A stretch of DNA of 22,873 nt from JALORV01 sp044225415 (GCA_044225415.1 JBGAIO010000036.1:1-22873), one strand, 5' to 3'; counted from the stretch's first letter, positions 7,521 to 15,107 are shown. Made by a program: numbers and translations. The notes: generated from the letters alone by a model not told the origin.

Positions 7521-8294
7521 TCAGGAACTGCGGCGCCCCCTGACGCGCCGGCTCAGGCCCAGCGCCGCAAACGCGATGCCGAGGCTGGCCAGCATGCCCG
7601 GCTCAGGCACGGCGGCATCGCGCAACTGGATGCTGGTCTGCATCGCGAAGTTCGAACCGGTCGTGTGGCGCTCGGCCTGGAAGACATCCAGCTGATAGTC
7701 CGACCCCAGCGTCAGGCCCAGCGTGTCGAGGTCCACCGACGCGGACTCCGGTCCATGCACGCCGCCCAGATCGATGACCAGCTGCCCATTGATGAAGACG
7801 AACACGTCATCGTCGCCGGTGAAGCTGAACTGCTGGCCCGCCTGGTAGGTGAACAGCGTGTGGATCTCGGTCGTGAAGTGATAGTTGTGGCCGTAGGCGT
7901 AGTCGCCGAAACCGAGTCCGTCGGCGGGGAAGTAGCTCGAATTGTCGTAGGTATAGATGCCCGGGCTGGTCTCGATCAGCGTGATGCTGCTCGCCAGCGT
8001 GATGCTCGACGACGAGTCGTGATACCACTCGTAGAAATCGGCCGCCGAGGTGATCGTCGGGTTGGAATCGGCGCTGTTGTAGACCGGCTTGTTGTCGGCG
8101 CCCAGCGTGGTCTGCACGATGCCGCGGTCATCGGTGATGATCCGTTCGAAATCGGGATTCGTCAGAGGCGTGAAATCGCGCACGATCGTGCTGAGCGTGA
8201 TCGACGCTGCACCTGCCTGTGCAGAGCAGGCCAGCAATACAGCTGCCAGCACTGAAGTCGAGGTCGCGAAAGAAGGGGCGTGACGAATACTCAT
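7521..8294 (-). CDS. Fibro-slime-domain protein with a PEP-CTERM sorting signal
   Basis: Exported protein of 257 residues. A signal peptide (about 1-30: hydrophobic SVLAAVLLACSAQAGA, cleavage near AQA/GAA) is followed by a fibro-slime/PA14-like beta domain: IVRDFTPLTNPDFE (about 37-50), a WYHD segment, then GDDDVFVFINGQLVIDLGGVHG (160-181), a hallmark of the fibro-slime domain. The C-terminus is a classical PEP-CTERM signal: VPEP (229-232), a short hydrophobic helix and a basic RRVRGRR tail. Such signals are recognised by exosortase EpsH/XrtA-type systems in EPS-producing bacteria; no exosortase gene lies in the window. The ATG at 8294 is preceded by AGAAAGAGA. A sigma-54-type promoter match lies at 8349-8365. 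Likely role: secreted or surface matrix protein (inference). Confidence 0.88.
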   Translation of the reverse strand: MSIRHAPSFATSTSVLAAVLLACSAQAGAASITLSTIVRDFTPLTNPDFERIITDDRGIVQTTLGADNKPVYNSADSNPTITSAADFYEWYHDSSSSITLASSITLIETSPGIYTYDNSSYFPADGLGFGDYAYGHNYHFTTEIHTLFTYQAGQQFSFTGDDDVFVFINGQLVIDLGGVHGPESASVDLDTLGLTLGSDYQLDVFQAERHTTGSNFAMQTSIQLRDAAVPEPGMLASLGIAFAALGLSRRVRGRRSS

Positions 8295-8348
8295 GATCTC
8301 TTTCTGTGGTCGGGATGAGCGGATTCACGAAATAACCATGACGCCGCA

Positions 8349-8365
8349 TTGCACGACCTATGCCA
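8349..8365 (-). promoter_or_regulatory. Sigma-54 (RpoN) -24/-12 promoter match upstream of the PEP-CTERM gene
   Basis: The minus strand reads TGGCATAGGTCGTGCAA. Against the RpoN consensus TGGCACG-N4-TTGCA it keeps TGGCA, the essential GG and GC at exactly the required spacing, and TGCA at the -12 element. It would start transcription near 8338, leaving a leader of about 45 nt to the ATG at 8294. Regulation of PEP-CTERM genes by RpoN with PrsK/PrsR is reported in other EPS/floc-forming betaproteobacteria. The rest of the 208-bp gap (8295-8502) holds no gene that I can support. Confidence 0.6.
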
Positions 8366-8502
8366 GGAAGAGAAACTCCATCTGCATCAATTAGTTGCAG
8401 CGACGATCCCGGCCTGAAGCGGCGGCGGCGCCACCGGCTTGTAAGCGCCGTCGACAGGGGCTGCGCAATGCGGACCCGCGATCCACGACCTTGCGCGTGC
8501 AC

Positions 8503-9492
8503 TCATTCCAGCGTCAGCCTGCGCTCGCGGATCAGCGCGTGCCAGCGCGCGATTTCGCTTTGCACGTAGCTCGTCATCTGCTCCGGCGTGCTCGGCGTCG
8601 GTTCGAGGCCGAACTCACGCAGCTTCGACGCCACGTCGGGAACGTTCAACGCCTTCACGAGTTCCGCATTCAGCCGAAGCACGATGTCGCGCGGCGTCGC
8701 GGCCGGCACGATCATGCCCTGCCACGCATACACCTCGGTGTCCTTGATGCCCTGCTCTTCCAGCGTCGGCACGTTGGGCAGCGCCGCAAGCCGCTGCTTC
8801 GACAGCACGCCGAGCGCGACCAGTTTGCCGGCGCGGATGTGCTGCAGGCCGACCGCCGTGTCGATCACCATCACCGGCACCTGGTTGCCGAGCACGTCCT
8901 GCACTGCCGGCGCGGCGCCGCGGTACGGGATGTGCACCATGAAGACCTGCGTGCGCTGCTTGATCAACTCCATCGCCAGGTGATGCGGACTGCCTGCGCC
9001 GACCGATGCGTACGACAGATTGCCGGGCTGCGAGCGCGCCGCCGCGAGCAGGTCGGCCGCGGTGCGGAAGCCCGCAGCGGGATTGGCGACGAGGATCAGC
9101 GGGAAGCGCGCCATCAGGCCGACGTTGGCGAAGTCCCTGGCCGCGTCGTACGGCACCTTGCGATACAGGGCGCTGTTGAACACCAGCGTGCCGTTGTCCG
9201 CGCTCCCAAGGGAGTAGCCGTCGGGCGCGCTGCGCGCCACGGCTTCGGCGCCGATCATCGTTGCTGCGCCGGGTCGGTTCTCGATGACGACGGGCTGGCC
9301 GAACTGCTTTTCGAACTGGTTGCCCAGCGTCCGCGCCAGGAAGTCCGAGCCACCACCGGCCGGATATGGCACGATCCAGCGCAACGGCTTGTTCGGAAAG
9401 CCAGCCTGCGCACCCGCTCGCGGTGCCACTGCCAGCCCTCCCGCCGCCACCAGGAACAGATTGAAGCGGCGCCGTGTCGAACGGTGTTGCAT
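8503..9492 (-). CDS. Tripartite tricarboxylate transporter (Bug/TctC) family substrate-binding protein
   Basis: Periplasmic binding protein, 329 residues, the usual length for Bug proteins. Signal peptide: RRRFNLFLVAAGGLAVAPRA with cleavage near AGAQA; the twin arginines before FNLFL make Tat export possible. Family motifs are WIVPYPAGGGSDFLAR (about 39-54), VVIENRPGAATMIGAEAVA (about 68-86), PDGYSLGSAD and LSYASVGAGSPHHLA, followed by YRGAAPAVQDVLGNQV. The ATG at 9492 is preceded by GGGAGA. No TctA/TctB membrane components are nearby, as is common for the many orphan Bug genes of Burkholderiales. The ligand is probably a carboxylate but cannot be specified. Confidence 0.92.
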   Translation of the reverse strand: MQHRSTRRRFNLFLVAAGGLAVAPRAGAQAGFPNKPLRWIVPYPAGGGSDFLARTLGNQFEKQFGQPVVIENRPGAATMIGAEAVARSAPDGYSLGSADNGTLVFNSALYRKVPYDAARDFANVGLMARFPLILVANPAAGFRTAADLLAAARSQPGNLSYASVGAGSPHHLAMELIKQRTQVFMVHIPYRGAAPAVQDVLGNQVPVMVIDTAVGLQHIRAGKLVALGVLSKQRLAALPNVPTLEEQGIKDTEVYAWQGMIVPAATPRDIVLRLNAELVKALNVPDVASKLREFGLEPTPSTPEQMTSYVQSEIARWHALIRERRLTLE

Positions 9493-9544
9493 GGTTTGTC
9501 TCCCGGTGTCTTCCTTGTTCTGCGCGCACTGTAGCGCTGTCGTC

Positions 9545-9552
9545 GGAGGAGG
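9545..9552 (+). promoter_or_regulatory. Ribosome-binding site deciding a TTG start (ChaN-like gene)
   Basis: GGAGGAGG ends six bases before TTG at 9559. The upstream in-frame TTG at 9553 abuts the motif and is therefore unlikely to be the start. Confidence 0.6.
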
Positions 9553-9558
9553 TTGGTC

Positions 9559-10461
9559 TTGCTGTCGTTACGGATTGCGTGCGCGCCGCATATCGTCGCG
9601 CTGACTGCCCTGATGCTTACCGCGTGTGCCTCGGCCCCCGTCGACGCGACGCGTCCGTCAGCCGATCCCGCCGAACTTGCGCGCGCGATGGCCGAGCGGC
9701 GCAGCGCGCTGCTCGGCGAGGTGCACGACAACGGCGCGCAGCATGCGCTGCGCGCGGCGGCGCTGCGCCAGCGCGTCGAAGCCGGTGCGCGTCCGGCGAT
9801 CGCCTTCGAGCAGTTCGACGTCGAGCGCCAGGCCGACATCGAGCGCGTGCGCAGGGACAAACCGCGCGATGCGGGCGCACTGATCGCAGCGGTCGGTAGC
9901 GGCAGCTGGAATTGGCCGATGTATCGGCCCTTCGTACAGCTCGCTCTCGACTACGACCTGCCGATCGTCGCCGCCAACCTGTCGCGCGGCGGCGCGATGA
10001 AGGTCGCGACAGGGGACTGGAAAGCGGTGTTCGACGCGGACACGCAGAAGGCGCTCGGCCTGGCGGGCCTGCCGCAACCCTTTCTGGACACGCATGAGCG
10101 CGAAGTCGCCGAAGGCCATTGCAATCTGCTGCCACCGGCGTCGCTGGCGCCGATGGCGCGCGCGCAGATCGCCCGCGACATCACGATGGCCCGCGCGATC
10201 CGTCCCTACCTGTCGCGCGGCGTCGTGCTGCTCGCCGGCAACGGTCACGTGCGCAACGACGTCGGCGTACCGTTCTGGCTGACGGCCGATGAGCGGCGCG
10301 ACGTCGTCACGATCGGGCTGCTCGAAGCCGGCACCGCCGACGACGACCGGCGCGCGCGCCGCTTCGACGTGCTGATCGAGACCGTCGCCGCCGAGCGGCC
10401 TGACCCGTGCGAGGAGCTGAAGAAGAAGATGCAGGGTGGCGGCATGCGGATGGGGCAGTGA
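9559..10461 (+). CDS. ChaN-family (haem-binding uptake, DUF399) lipoprotein
   Basis: Outer-membrane or periplasmic lipoprotein of 300 residues. The lipobox LTAC places the lipidated cysteine at residue 23. The ChaN core begins with LLGEVHDNGAQH (about 51-62), followed by IAFEQFDVERQ, a WPMYRPFVQLALDYDLPIVAANLSR block and VVLLAGNGHVRNDVGVP near the C-terminus, all typical of the family. ChaN of Campylobacter binds haem and is linked to iron uptake; that function is extrapolated here. TTG start chosen from the strong Shine-Dalgarno. Divergent from the Bug gene with a 66-bp gap, convergent with the cytochrome gene. No TonB receptor or Fur-like gene is adjacent. Confidence 0.87.
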   Translation: MLSLRIACAPHIVALTALMLTACASAPVDATRPSADPAELARAMAERRSALLGEVHDNGAQHALRAAALRQRVEAGARPAIAFEQFDVERQADIERVRRDKPRDAGALIAAVGSGSWNWPMYRPFVQLALDYDLPIVAANLSRGGAMKVATGDWKAVFDADTQKALGLAGLPQPFLDTHEREVAEGHCNLLPPASLAPMARAQIARDITMARAIRPYLSRGVVLLAGNGHVRNDVGVPFWLTADERRDVVTIGLLEAGTADDDRRARRFDVLIETVAAERPDPCEELKKKMQGGGMRMGQ

Positions 10462-10466
10462 AGCAG

Positions 10467-10486
10467 CACCGTCCCCTCTGACGGTG
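10467..10486. terminator. Hairpin between convergent ChaN-like and cytochrome genes
   Basis: CACCGTC, a six-base loop, then GACGGTG: a perfect 7-bp stem six bases after the ChaN-like stop. There is no T-run on either strand, so a bidirectional intrinsic terminator is possible but not certain. Confidence 0.35.
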
Positions 10487-10540
10487 GCAGGCATCGCCCC
10501 GGCGCTGCAGCCTCCCCCAATGCGTATCGGACCGTGCAGC

Positions 10541-11146
10541 CTATAGCTTGCTGTTGATCGGCGGACAGTTCTGCAGGCAGCGCACCGCTTTGGTGTCGGG
10601 CCGATCGTCGACGATGAAGTTGTCCCGGTTCGGCATTCGAACCGTGCGGATCGTCTGTGCGTCCAGGACCGCGTCCGTAGCGACCAGGCCGTTCAGGTTG
10701 AGGATGTAGGCCGACACCGCATACGCCTCGTCGTTCGTCAGGGATTGCGGCGCCGTCAGAGGCATGGCGCGGCGAATATAGTCGAAGAGCACGGCCGCAT
10801 AGGGATACATGCTGCCCGGCGTGAGCACGCGCGTGTTCGTGGTGAACGAACCGATGCCCCCGACCATCGTACCGAACATCGATCCGCCCTTTGCGTCCGG
10901 CCCGTGACACGCACTGCACTGGACCTCATAGACGCGCTTGCCGGCGGCAACCGAACCCGAGCCCGCCGGCAGGTTCAGGCCGTCAGGCGTACGCACGTCG
11001 ATGTTCCAGGCGGCTACGTTCGCCTCGGTCGTCGGCTTGCCCAGGCCAAAGCCCTTGGGAGCGTCGCTCGTGGGCGTTGTGGTTGCGCATCCTGCCAGCG
11101 CGAGCACCAGCGGAAGGACTTGAAGCAAGGACTCAGGCGATCGCAT
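10541..11146 (-). CDS. Monohaem c-type cytochrome lipoprotein, SoxD-like
   Basis: Electron acceptor for the adjacent SoxC-like molybdoenzyme (inferred). 201 residues: lipobox LALAGC with Cys20, the segment GLGKPTTEANVAAWNIDVRTP, one haem motif CSACH (77-81), a probable axial Met in RRAMPL (M128), then LTNDEAYAVSAYILNLNG and MPNRDNFIVDD, both characteristic of SoxD-type cytochromes accompanying SoxC. Canonical Paracoccus SoxD is a larger dihaem protein; only one haem site is visible here. The ATG at 11146 lies within the end of soxC (14-base overlap, different frame) and has GAGG at proper spacing. The lipid anchor would tether it to a membrane on the periplasmic side. Confidence 0.83.
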   Translation of the reverse strand: MRSPESLLQVLPLVLALAGCATTTPTSDAPKGFGLGKPTTEANVAAWNIDVRTPDGLNLPAGSGSVAAGKRVYEVQCSACHGPDAKGGSMFGTMVGGIGSFTTNTRVLTPGSMYPYAAVLFDYIRRAMPLTAPQSLTNDEAYAVSAYILNLNGLVATDAVLDAQTIRTVRMPNRDNFIVDDRPDTKAVRCLQNCPPINSKL

Positions 11147-12443
11147 TGGTGACCTCGCCAGCCGCATTGATGGACCAGGGGAAGATGCCGTTGTGGTGCT
11201 GCACGAAACCCGTGATCGCGCGCGCCTTCTTCAGGTCCTCGACCGTGGGTTGCACGTAACCGGTCGAATCGATGGCGCGGCTCGCGATCGCCGCGGGCTT
11301 CCCGTCCCATTTCCACCGATATCGGAACCGCGTCAGGCACTTTTCCAGGACGGGTCCCTCGACAGTTGCTTCGCGCCACGTACGCCCGCCGTCGGTGGTG
11401 ACGTCGACGGTGCGTATGGTTCCGTTGCCGGACCACGCGAACCCCACGATTTCCATGTCGCCAGGTTGCACCTTCATGCCGCCCGAAGGAGATGTCACGA
11501 CCGACTTTGCCTCCATGTCGAAGCTGAACTGCCGCCATTTGCCGTCGGGCATCGGATCCGTATAGCGCGCCGTCTCGCTGCGCAGGTGCCACGGCTGGTC
11601 GGCAACCTTCATGCGCCGCAGCCACTTGATGCTGACGTTGCCTTCCCAGCCCGGAATGAACAGGCGCAGCGGATAGCCGTTTTCCGCGCGCAGCATCTCG
11701 CCGTTGACGGCGTAGACGATCAGCGCATCGTCCAGCAGCTTCTTCATCGGAATGCTGCGGGCGTGGGCAGCGCCGTCGGCGCCTTCGAACAGAGCCCAGG
11801 TCGCGCCCGGCAACGCACCCGCTTCGTCCAGCAGCGTCGAAACCGGGATCCCCGTCCATTGCGCGCAGGACAGCAGCCCATGCGTCTGCTGCACTGTCTT
11901 GGACGCGGCCTTCAGCCAGTCGGTGAGGCCGTTGCCGCTGCATTCCATGAAATAGAAACGCGACACGGACGGATAGCGCATCAGGTCGGCCATGGTGAAG
12001 ACCAGGGGCTGGCGCACCATGCCGTGGATGACGAACCGATGCTCGTCGGGATTGATGTCCGGCACGCCCGCATGGTGCCGCTCGTAGATCAATCCCGTCG
12101 GCGTGATCGTCCCGAGCTGATACTGTAGCGGCGTCATGCTCCAGTCGGACCAGTTCTGGCGGTTGACGAACACGTCCGTGCGATGCCGCTTGACGTGCGC
12201 CTCGTACTTCGAAGGCATGCCGTACTCGGTTTCCGGAATAGGACGCCCGGGAGCCTTGTTGGAAGCAGGCACCGCCAGCGACTGTGCGAGGACCGTACCG
12301 GACCCGACGGCGCCGGCGGCGGCCACCGCCGCCGACCGCCTGAACAGCGCGCGTCGCGACGGATCGTGGCTGATCGAGCCGCCGACCTGCAACTCCTTGC
12401 GGGACTCGCGCACCAGCCGCGCGGCGTTCCTGACTGTGTCCAT
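11133..12443 (-). CDS. soxC: SoxC-like sulfite/sulfane dehydrogenase, molybdopterin subunit
   Basis: Periplasmic sulfite-oxidase-family molybdoenzyme, 436 residues. A Tat signal is visible (SRRALFRRSAAVAAAGAVGS, about 29-48, then VLAQS). The molybdopterin domain contains PTGLIYERHHAGVPDINPDEHRF, IHGMVRQPLVFT and FMECSGNG with the molybdenum-binding cysteine (C168). The C-terminal dimerisation domain has GFAWSGNGTIRTVDVTTDGGRTW, and the protein ends FVQHHNGIFPWSINAAGEVTNAIA, closely SoxC-like. In Paracoccus SoxCD acts as sulfane dehydrogenase with SoxYZ. The ATG at 12443 follows GGGAGGATGG; a further ATG at 12461 is possible. The frame stays open to 13385, but that part is antisense to the TetR gene. 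No soxXYZAB is visible, so the true substrate is open. Confidence 0.88.
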   Translation of the reverse strand: MDTVRNAARLVRESRKELQVGGSISHDPSRRALFRRSAAVAAAGAVGSGTVLAQSLAVPASNKAPGRPIPETEYGMPSKYEAHVKRHRTDVFVNRQNWSDWSMTPLQYQLGTITPTGLIYERHHAGVPDINPDEHRFVIHGMVRQPLVFTMADLMRYPSVSRFYFMECSGNGLTDWLKAASKTVQQTHGLLSCAQWTGIPVSTLLDEAGALPGATWALFEGADGAAHARSIPMKKLLDDALIVYAVNGEMLRAENGYPLRLFIPGWEGNVSIKWLRRMKVADQPWHLRSETARYTDPMPDGKWRQFSFDMEAKSVVTSPSGGMKVQPGDMEIVGFAWSGNGTIRTVDVTTDGGRTWREATVEGPVLEKCLTRFRYRWKWDGKPAAIASRAIDSTGYVQPTVEDLKKARAITGFVQHHNGIFPWSINAAGEVTNAIA

Positions 12444-12487
12444 CCATCCTCCCGGCAGCATGAAAATCCCGGCCAGATTTCTGACCG

Positions 12488-12497
12488 ACCGATCGGT
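12488..12497. promoter_or_regulatory. TetR-type operator candidate (palindrome)
   Basis: ACCGATCGGT is a perfect 10-bp palindrome inside GACCGACCGATCGGTAC, the kind of GACCGRYCGGTC-like core used by several TetR/AcrR repressors. It lies in the 153-bp space between the divergent soxC-like (12443) and tetR (12597) starts, so it could control both. Confidence 0.45.
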
Positions 12498-12509
12498 ACA
12501 GTAAGAGGT

Positions 12510-12526
12510 GTAACGCCAGGCGTCAC
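12510..12526. promoter_or_regulatory. Second inverted repeat in the soxC-tetR intergenic region
   Basis: GTAACGCC-A-GGCGTCAC: two 8-base arms matching at seven positions, 12 bp beyond the first palindrome. It is an alternative or additional operator; function inferred from symmetry and position. Confidence 0.4.
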
Positions 12527-12596
12527 GTCGCATCGCACCAATCCGATGTCGTTCTTCGTATGATGGGTCACCTTTCCGCGCGCAGCGAGTTCGAAC

Positions 12597-13271
12597 ATGT
12601 TGAAAGAGAAGGTACCGACGCGCGCACGAATACTGAGTGCGGCGGCACGGTTGTTTGCCGAGCGCGGCTACCACGCAGTCGGCATGACCGAGATCCAGGA
12701 CGCGGTCGCGCTGAAGCGCGGTGCGCTCTATCACCACATCCGCAGCAAGGAAGACCTGCTCTACGACATCTCCCGCCAGTACATCTCCGAACTGCTGCTC
12801 CGCGGCCAGCACGTCATGAAGGATGTGCGGGACCCGCGGGAGCGAGTCCGCGTGCTGGGACGCGACCTGATCCTGAAGATCGCATCGCACCAGGCAGAAC
12901 TGATCGTGTGCTTTCGCGAAGTGCATGCGCTCGGCGAGGAGCGCTACGCAGACGTGATGAAGTCGCACGTCAAGTACGAGAAATTGTGGCGGGACACCTT
13001 CGCGGAGGGCAGTGACATCGGCTGTTTCCGACCCTTCGACAGCATCGTGCTGAAGGGCATGCTGGGCATGTACTTCTACAGCTACCTGTGGATCCGGCCG
13101 GGTGGCCCGCAGGGACCGTCGGCGATCGCAGATCGATTGAACGAGCTGGCGCTGAGGATGCTTGCCGCAGACGCAGCCTCGATCGCCACTCCGCTGCAAA
13201 GCCGCAAGTCGGAGGCGTCCAGCCGAGCCCGCTCGCGGAGCGTTGCAAGGACACGCTCGCGCGTGGATTGA
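12597..13271 (+). CDS. TetR/AcrR-family transcriptional regulator
   Basis: 224 residues. The N-terminal TetR helix-turn-helix spans about 8-55 (ILSAAARLFAERGYHAVGM, then the recognition segment ALKRGALYHHIRSKEDLL), which is strongly conserved. The C-terminal ligand and dimer domain (about 60-195) resembles the KstR2/PaaR-like branch whose members often sense acyl-CoA or aromatic-CoA compounds; that is only a family hint. The last 25 residues are Arg/Ser-rich (RSRSVARTRSRVD) and unlikely to be structured. Divergent from the soxC-like gene across 153 bp carrying two palindromes, so it probably represses itself and perhaps the oxidase. Convergent with the MFS gene, whose stop lies 34 bp away. 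The ribosome-binding site before ATG 12597 is weak. Confidence 0.9.
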   Translation: MLKEKVPTRARILSAAARLFAERGYHAVGMTEIQDAVALKRGALYHHIRSKEDLLYDISRQYISELLLRGQHVMKDVRDPRERVRVLGRDLILKIASHQAELIVCFREVHALGEERYADVMKSHVKYEKLWRDTFAEGSDIGCFRPFDSIVLKGMLGMYFYSYLWIRPGGPQGPSAIADRLNELALRMLAADAASIATPLQSRKSEASSRARSRSVARTRSRVD

Positions 13272-13305
13272 ACTGCGCGACCCCTGACGGCGCGTCGGAT
13301 CACCC

Positions 13306-14538
13306 TCAACGGGCGGAGCCCGTGGCCAACACCGGCCGCCGCACCACCAGCGCCTCGCGTATCGGGAGGTTGACCAGTGCCGCACCGAGCGCGAGCAGCG
13401 CGTCGGCGTACCACATCCACAGGTAGCTGCCCTGCTGCGTGATGGCCACGCCGCCCAGCCATGCGCCGAAGAAGCCGCCGATCTGGTGCGACAGCAGCGT
13501 CAGTCCGAACAGCGTCGCCAGGTAGCGCGTGCCGAAGAGTTTGGCGACCACGCCAGCCGTCGGCGGCACGGTCGACAGCCAGGTGAATCCGAGGCCGGCC
13601 CCGAATACGAAGAACGTGAGCGCGGTCTTCGGCGCGGCAAGGTACGCCACGATCAGCAACGCACGCGAGAAGTACACCCAGAACAGCACGTACTTGCTGC
13701 GATATCGGTTCACGCACCAGCCGGCAAACAGGCTGCCGGCGATGTTGGCCAGCCCGATGATTGCCAGCGACCAGCTCGCCACTGACGCCGGCAGACCGCA
13801 CATCGCGACCTCGCCGGGTAGATGTGTCACCAGGAACGCGATATGGAAACCGCAGGTGAAGAAGCCCGCGTGCAGCAGCAGGTAGCTGCGATCCCGCATC
13901 GCGGTGCCGACGGCGTGCTTCAGTCCCTTGTCGCCTGCGGCCGCGGTCGCATGCGCGTCACCAGGTCGGGCGCGCAGCGCCCGTGCCATTGGCAGGGCCG
14001 CCAGTGTCACCAGCGCGAGGGCCCACATCGTGCCCATCCATCCGATGGCGCTGATCAGTTTCTGCAGCACCGGCGCGAACACGAACTGCCCGAACGAACC
14101 GCCGGCGTTGATCACTCCCGACACCGTGCCGCGCGACTCCGCCGGCACGTGCTTGCTGGCCGCGCCGATCAGCACCGAGAAGCTGCCCGCGCCGGAGCCC
14201 GCGGCGGCGAGGATGCCCAGTGTCAGCACCAGGCCGAAGCTCGACGGCAGCAGCGGCGTCAGTGCCATGCCCACCGCGAGCACAACCAGGCCCACTGCCA
14301 GCACGCGGCCTGGTCCGTAGCGGTCGGCGAACGCGCCGGCCACCGGCTGCACCGCCCCCCACACGAACTGTCCGATGCCGAGCGCGAAGCTGATCGCAAC
14401 GATGCCGAGTCCCGTCGTCGTGTTGATCGGCGACACGAACAGGCCCAGCGACTGCCGCGAGCCCATCGTCACCATCAGCAGGGCTGCGGCGATCAGCGTG
14501 ATCGGCCACCAGTGGCGGCTCGTGTCGTGCGTCGTCAT
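13306..14538 (-). CDS. MFS transporter (monocarboxylate/oxalate-formate antiporter-like)
   Basis: Inner-membrane secondary transporter, 410 residues with about 12 hydrophobic helices in two halves joined by a polar loop (about 190-210: RARPGDAHATAAAGDKG). Features of this MFS branch are MGSRQSLGLFVSPIN after the first helix, FADRYGPGRVLA (loop 2-3 motif), and in the second half GWCVNRYRSKYVLF and LGFTWLSTVPPTAGVVAKLFGTRYLATLFG. The ATG at 14538 overlaps the stop of the upstream marR gene as ATGA, so the pair form an operon in which the regulator probably controls the transporter. The substrate is not defined; organic acids or drugs are both possible. Confidence 0.88.
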   Translation of the reverse strand: MTTHDTSRHWWPITLIAAALLMVTMGSRQSLGLFVSPINTTTGLGIVAISFALGIGQFVWGAVQPVAGAFADRYGPGRVLAVGLVVLAVGMALTPLLPSSFGLVLTLGILAAAGSGAGSFSVLIGAASKHVPAESRGTVSGVINAGGSFGQFVFAPVLQKLISAIGWMGTMWALALVTLAALPMARALRARPGDAHATAAAGDKGLKHAVGTAMRDRSYLLLHAGFFTCGFHIAFLVTHLPGEVAMCGLPASVASWSLAIIGLANIAGSLFAGWCVNRYRSKYVLFWVYFSRALLIVAYLAAPKTALTFFVFGAGLGFTWLSTVPPTAGVVAKLFGTRYLATLFGLTLLSHQIGGFFGAWLGGVAITQQGSYLWMWYADALLALGAALVNLPIREALVVRRPVLATGSAR

Positions 14539-15101
14539 CGTGCGACTTTCCGAGGATGCCGGGATGCGGCAGCAGAGGTGGAGGTGGATGCGGGCATGGC
14601 GGCCGGCGTCGCATCGCCGGCCAATGCCGCGGCGGCCGCGCGCGTCACGCGCGCCAGCGACTGTCCCAGGGCGGCACCGAGCAGCTCATCGACCTGCTGC
14701 TGTGCGCTCGACCACGACGGGATTGCGGCGCGCAACCGTCGCTCACCGCGCGACGTCAGCCGCAGCCGGCGCGCACGCTGATCGATCCGCTCCCCACGCC
14801 GCAGATGCACGGCGGCAGGCACCGCGACCAGGCCGTCGCGTTCCAGCGGCGCGAGCAGCCGCGTCGTCGTCGAACGGTCCATCTGCAGGCGCTGCGCGAT
14901 TTCGCCGATGGCGAGCGGCGCGGCCGCGCGCGCCAGCGCCATCAGCGCCGCGTACTGCGTCACCGTCAGGCCGTGGCCGGCCAGCGCCGCGTCGTAGACA
15001 CCGGTCAGCCGCCGCGCCAGGCCGCGCACCTGCGAGCAGGTGCAGGTTCCGGGCGGCGGCAGCGGCATGGTGCCGGCGACGGGAGCGGAAGTTGCGTGCA
15101 T
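14535..15101 (-). CDS. MarR-family winged-helix regulator
   Basis: 188 residues. After a short N-terminus comes a CTC motif (Cys20, Cys22), then QVRGLARRLTGVYDAALAGHGLTVTQYAAL, the dimer helices and start of the winged domain. LAIGEIAQRLQMDRSTTTRLLAPLERDGLV (about 63-92) is the DNA-binding helix-turn-helix, and LRLTSRGERRL the strand of the wing. The two close cysteines are frequent in one MarR subgroup and could allow redox or metal sensing (inference). ATG 15101 is chosen because the domain begins soon after and a palindrome covers the start; the frame is open to 15257 but that part is antisense to the glyoxalase gene. First gene of a two-gene operon with the MFS transporter. Confidence 0.88.
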   Translation of the reverse strand: MHATSAPVAGTMPLPPPGTCTCSQVRGLARRLTGVYDAALAGHGLTVTQYAALMALARAAAPLAIGEIAQRLQMDRSTTTRLLAPLERDGLVAVPAAVHLRRGERIDQRARRLRLTSRGERRLRAAIPSWSSAQQQVDELLGAALGQSLARVTRAAAAALAGDATPAAMPASTSTSAAASRHPRKVAR

Positions 15102-15107
15102 ATGCAC
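15096..15107. promoter_or_regulatory. MarR operator candidate overlapping the marR start codon
   Basis: GTGCATATGCAC, a perfect 12-bp palindrome whose centre overlaps the ATG of the marR gene. MarR proteins commonly bind short palindromes at their own promoter, so autorepression is plausible; occlusion at the start codon would imply a very short or no leader. Confidence 0.45.

Noticed and set aside
12444..13385. Upstream extension of the soxC-like frame by 314 codons
   Set aside because: It is antisense to the TetR gene and precedes the Tat signal peptide, which must be N-terminal.
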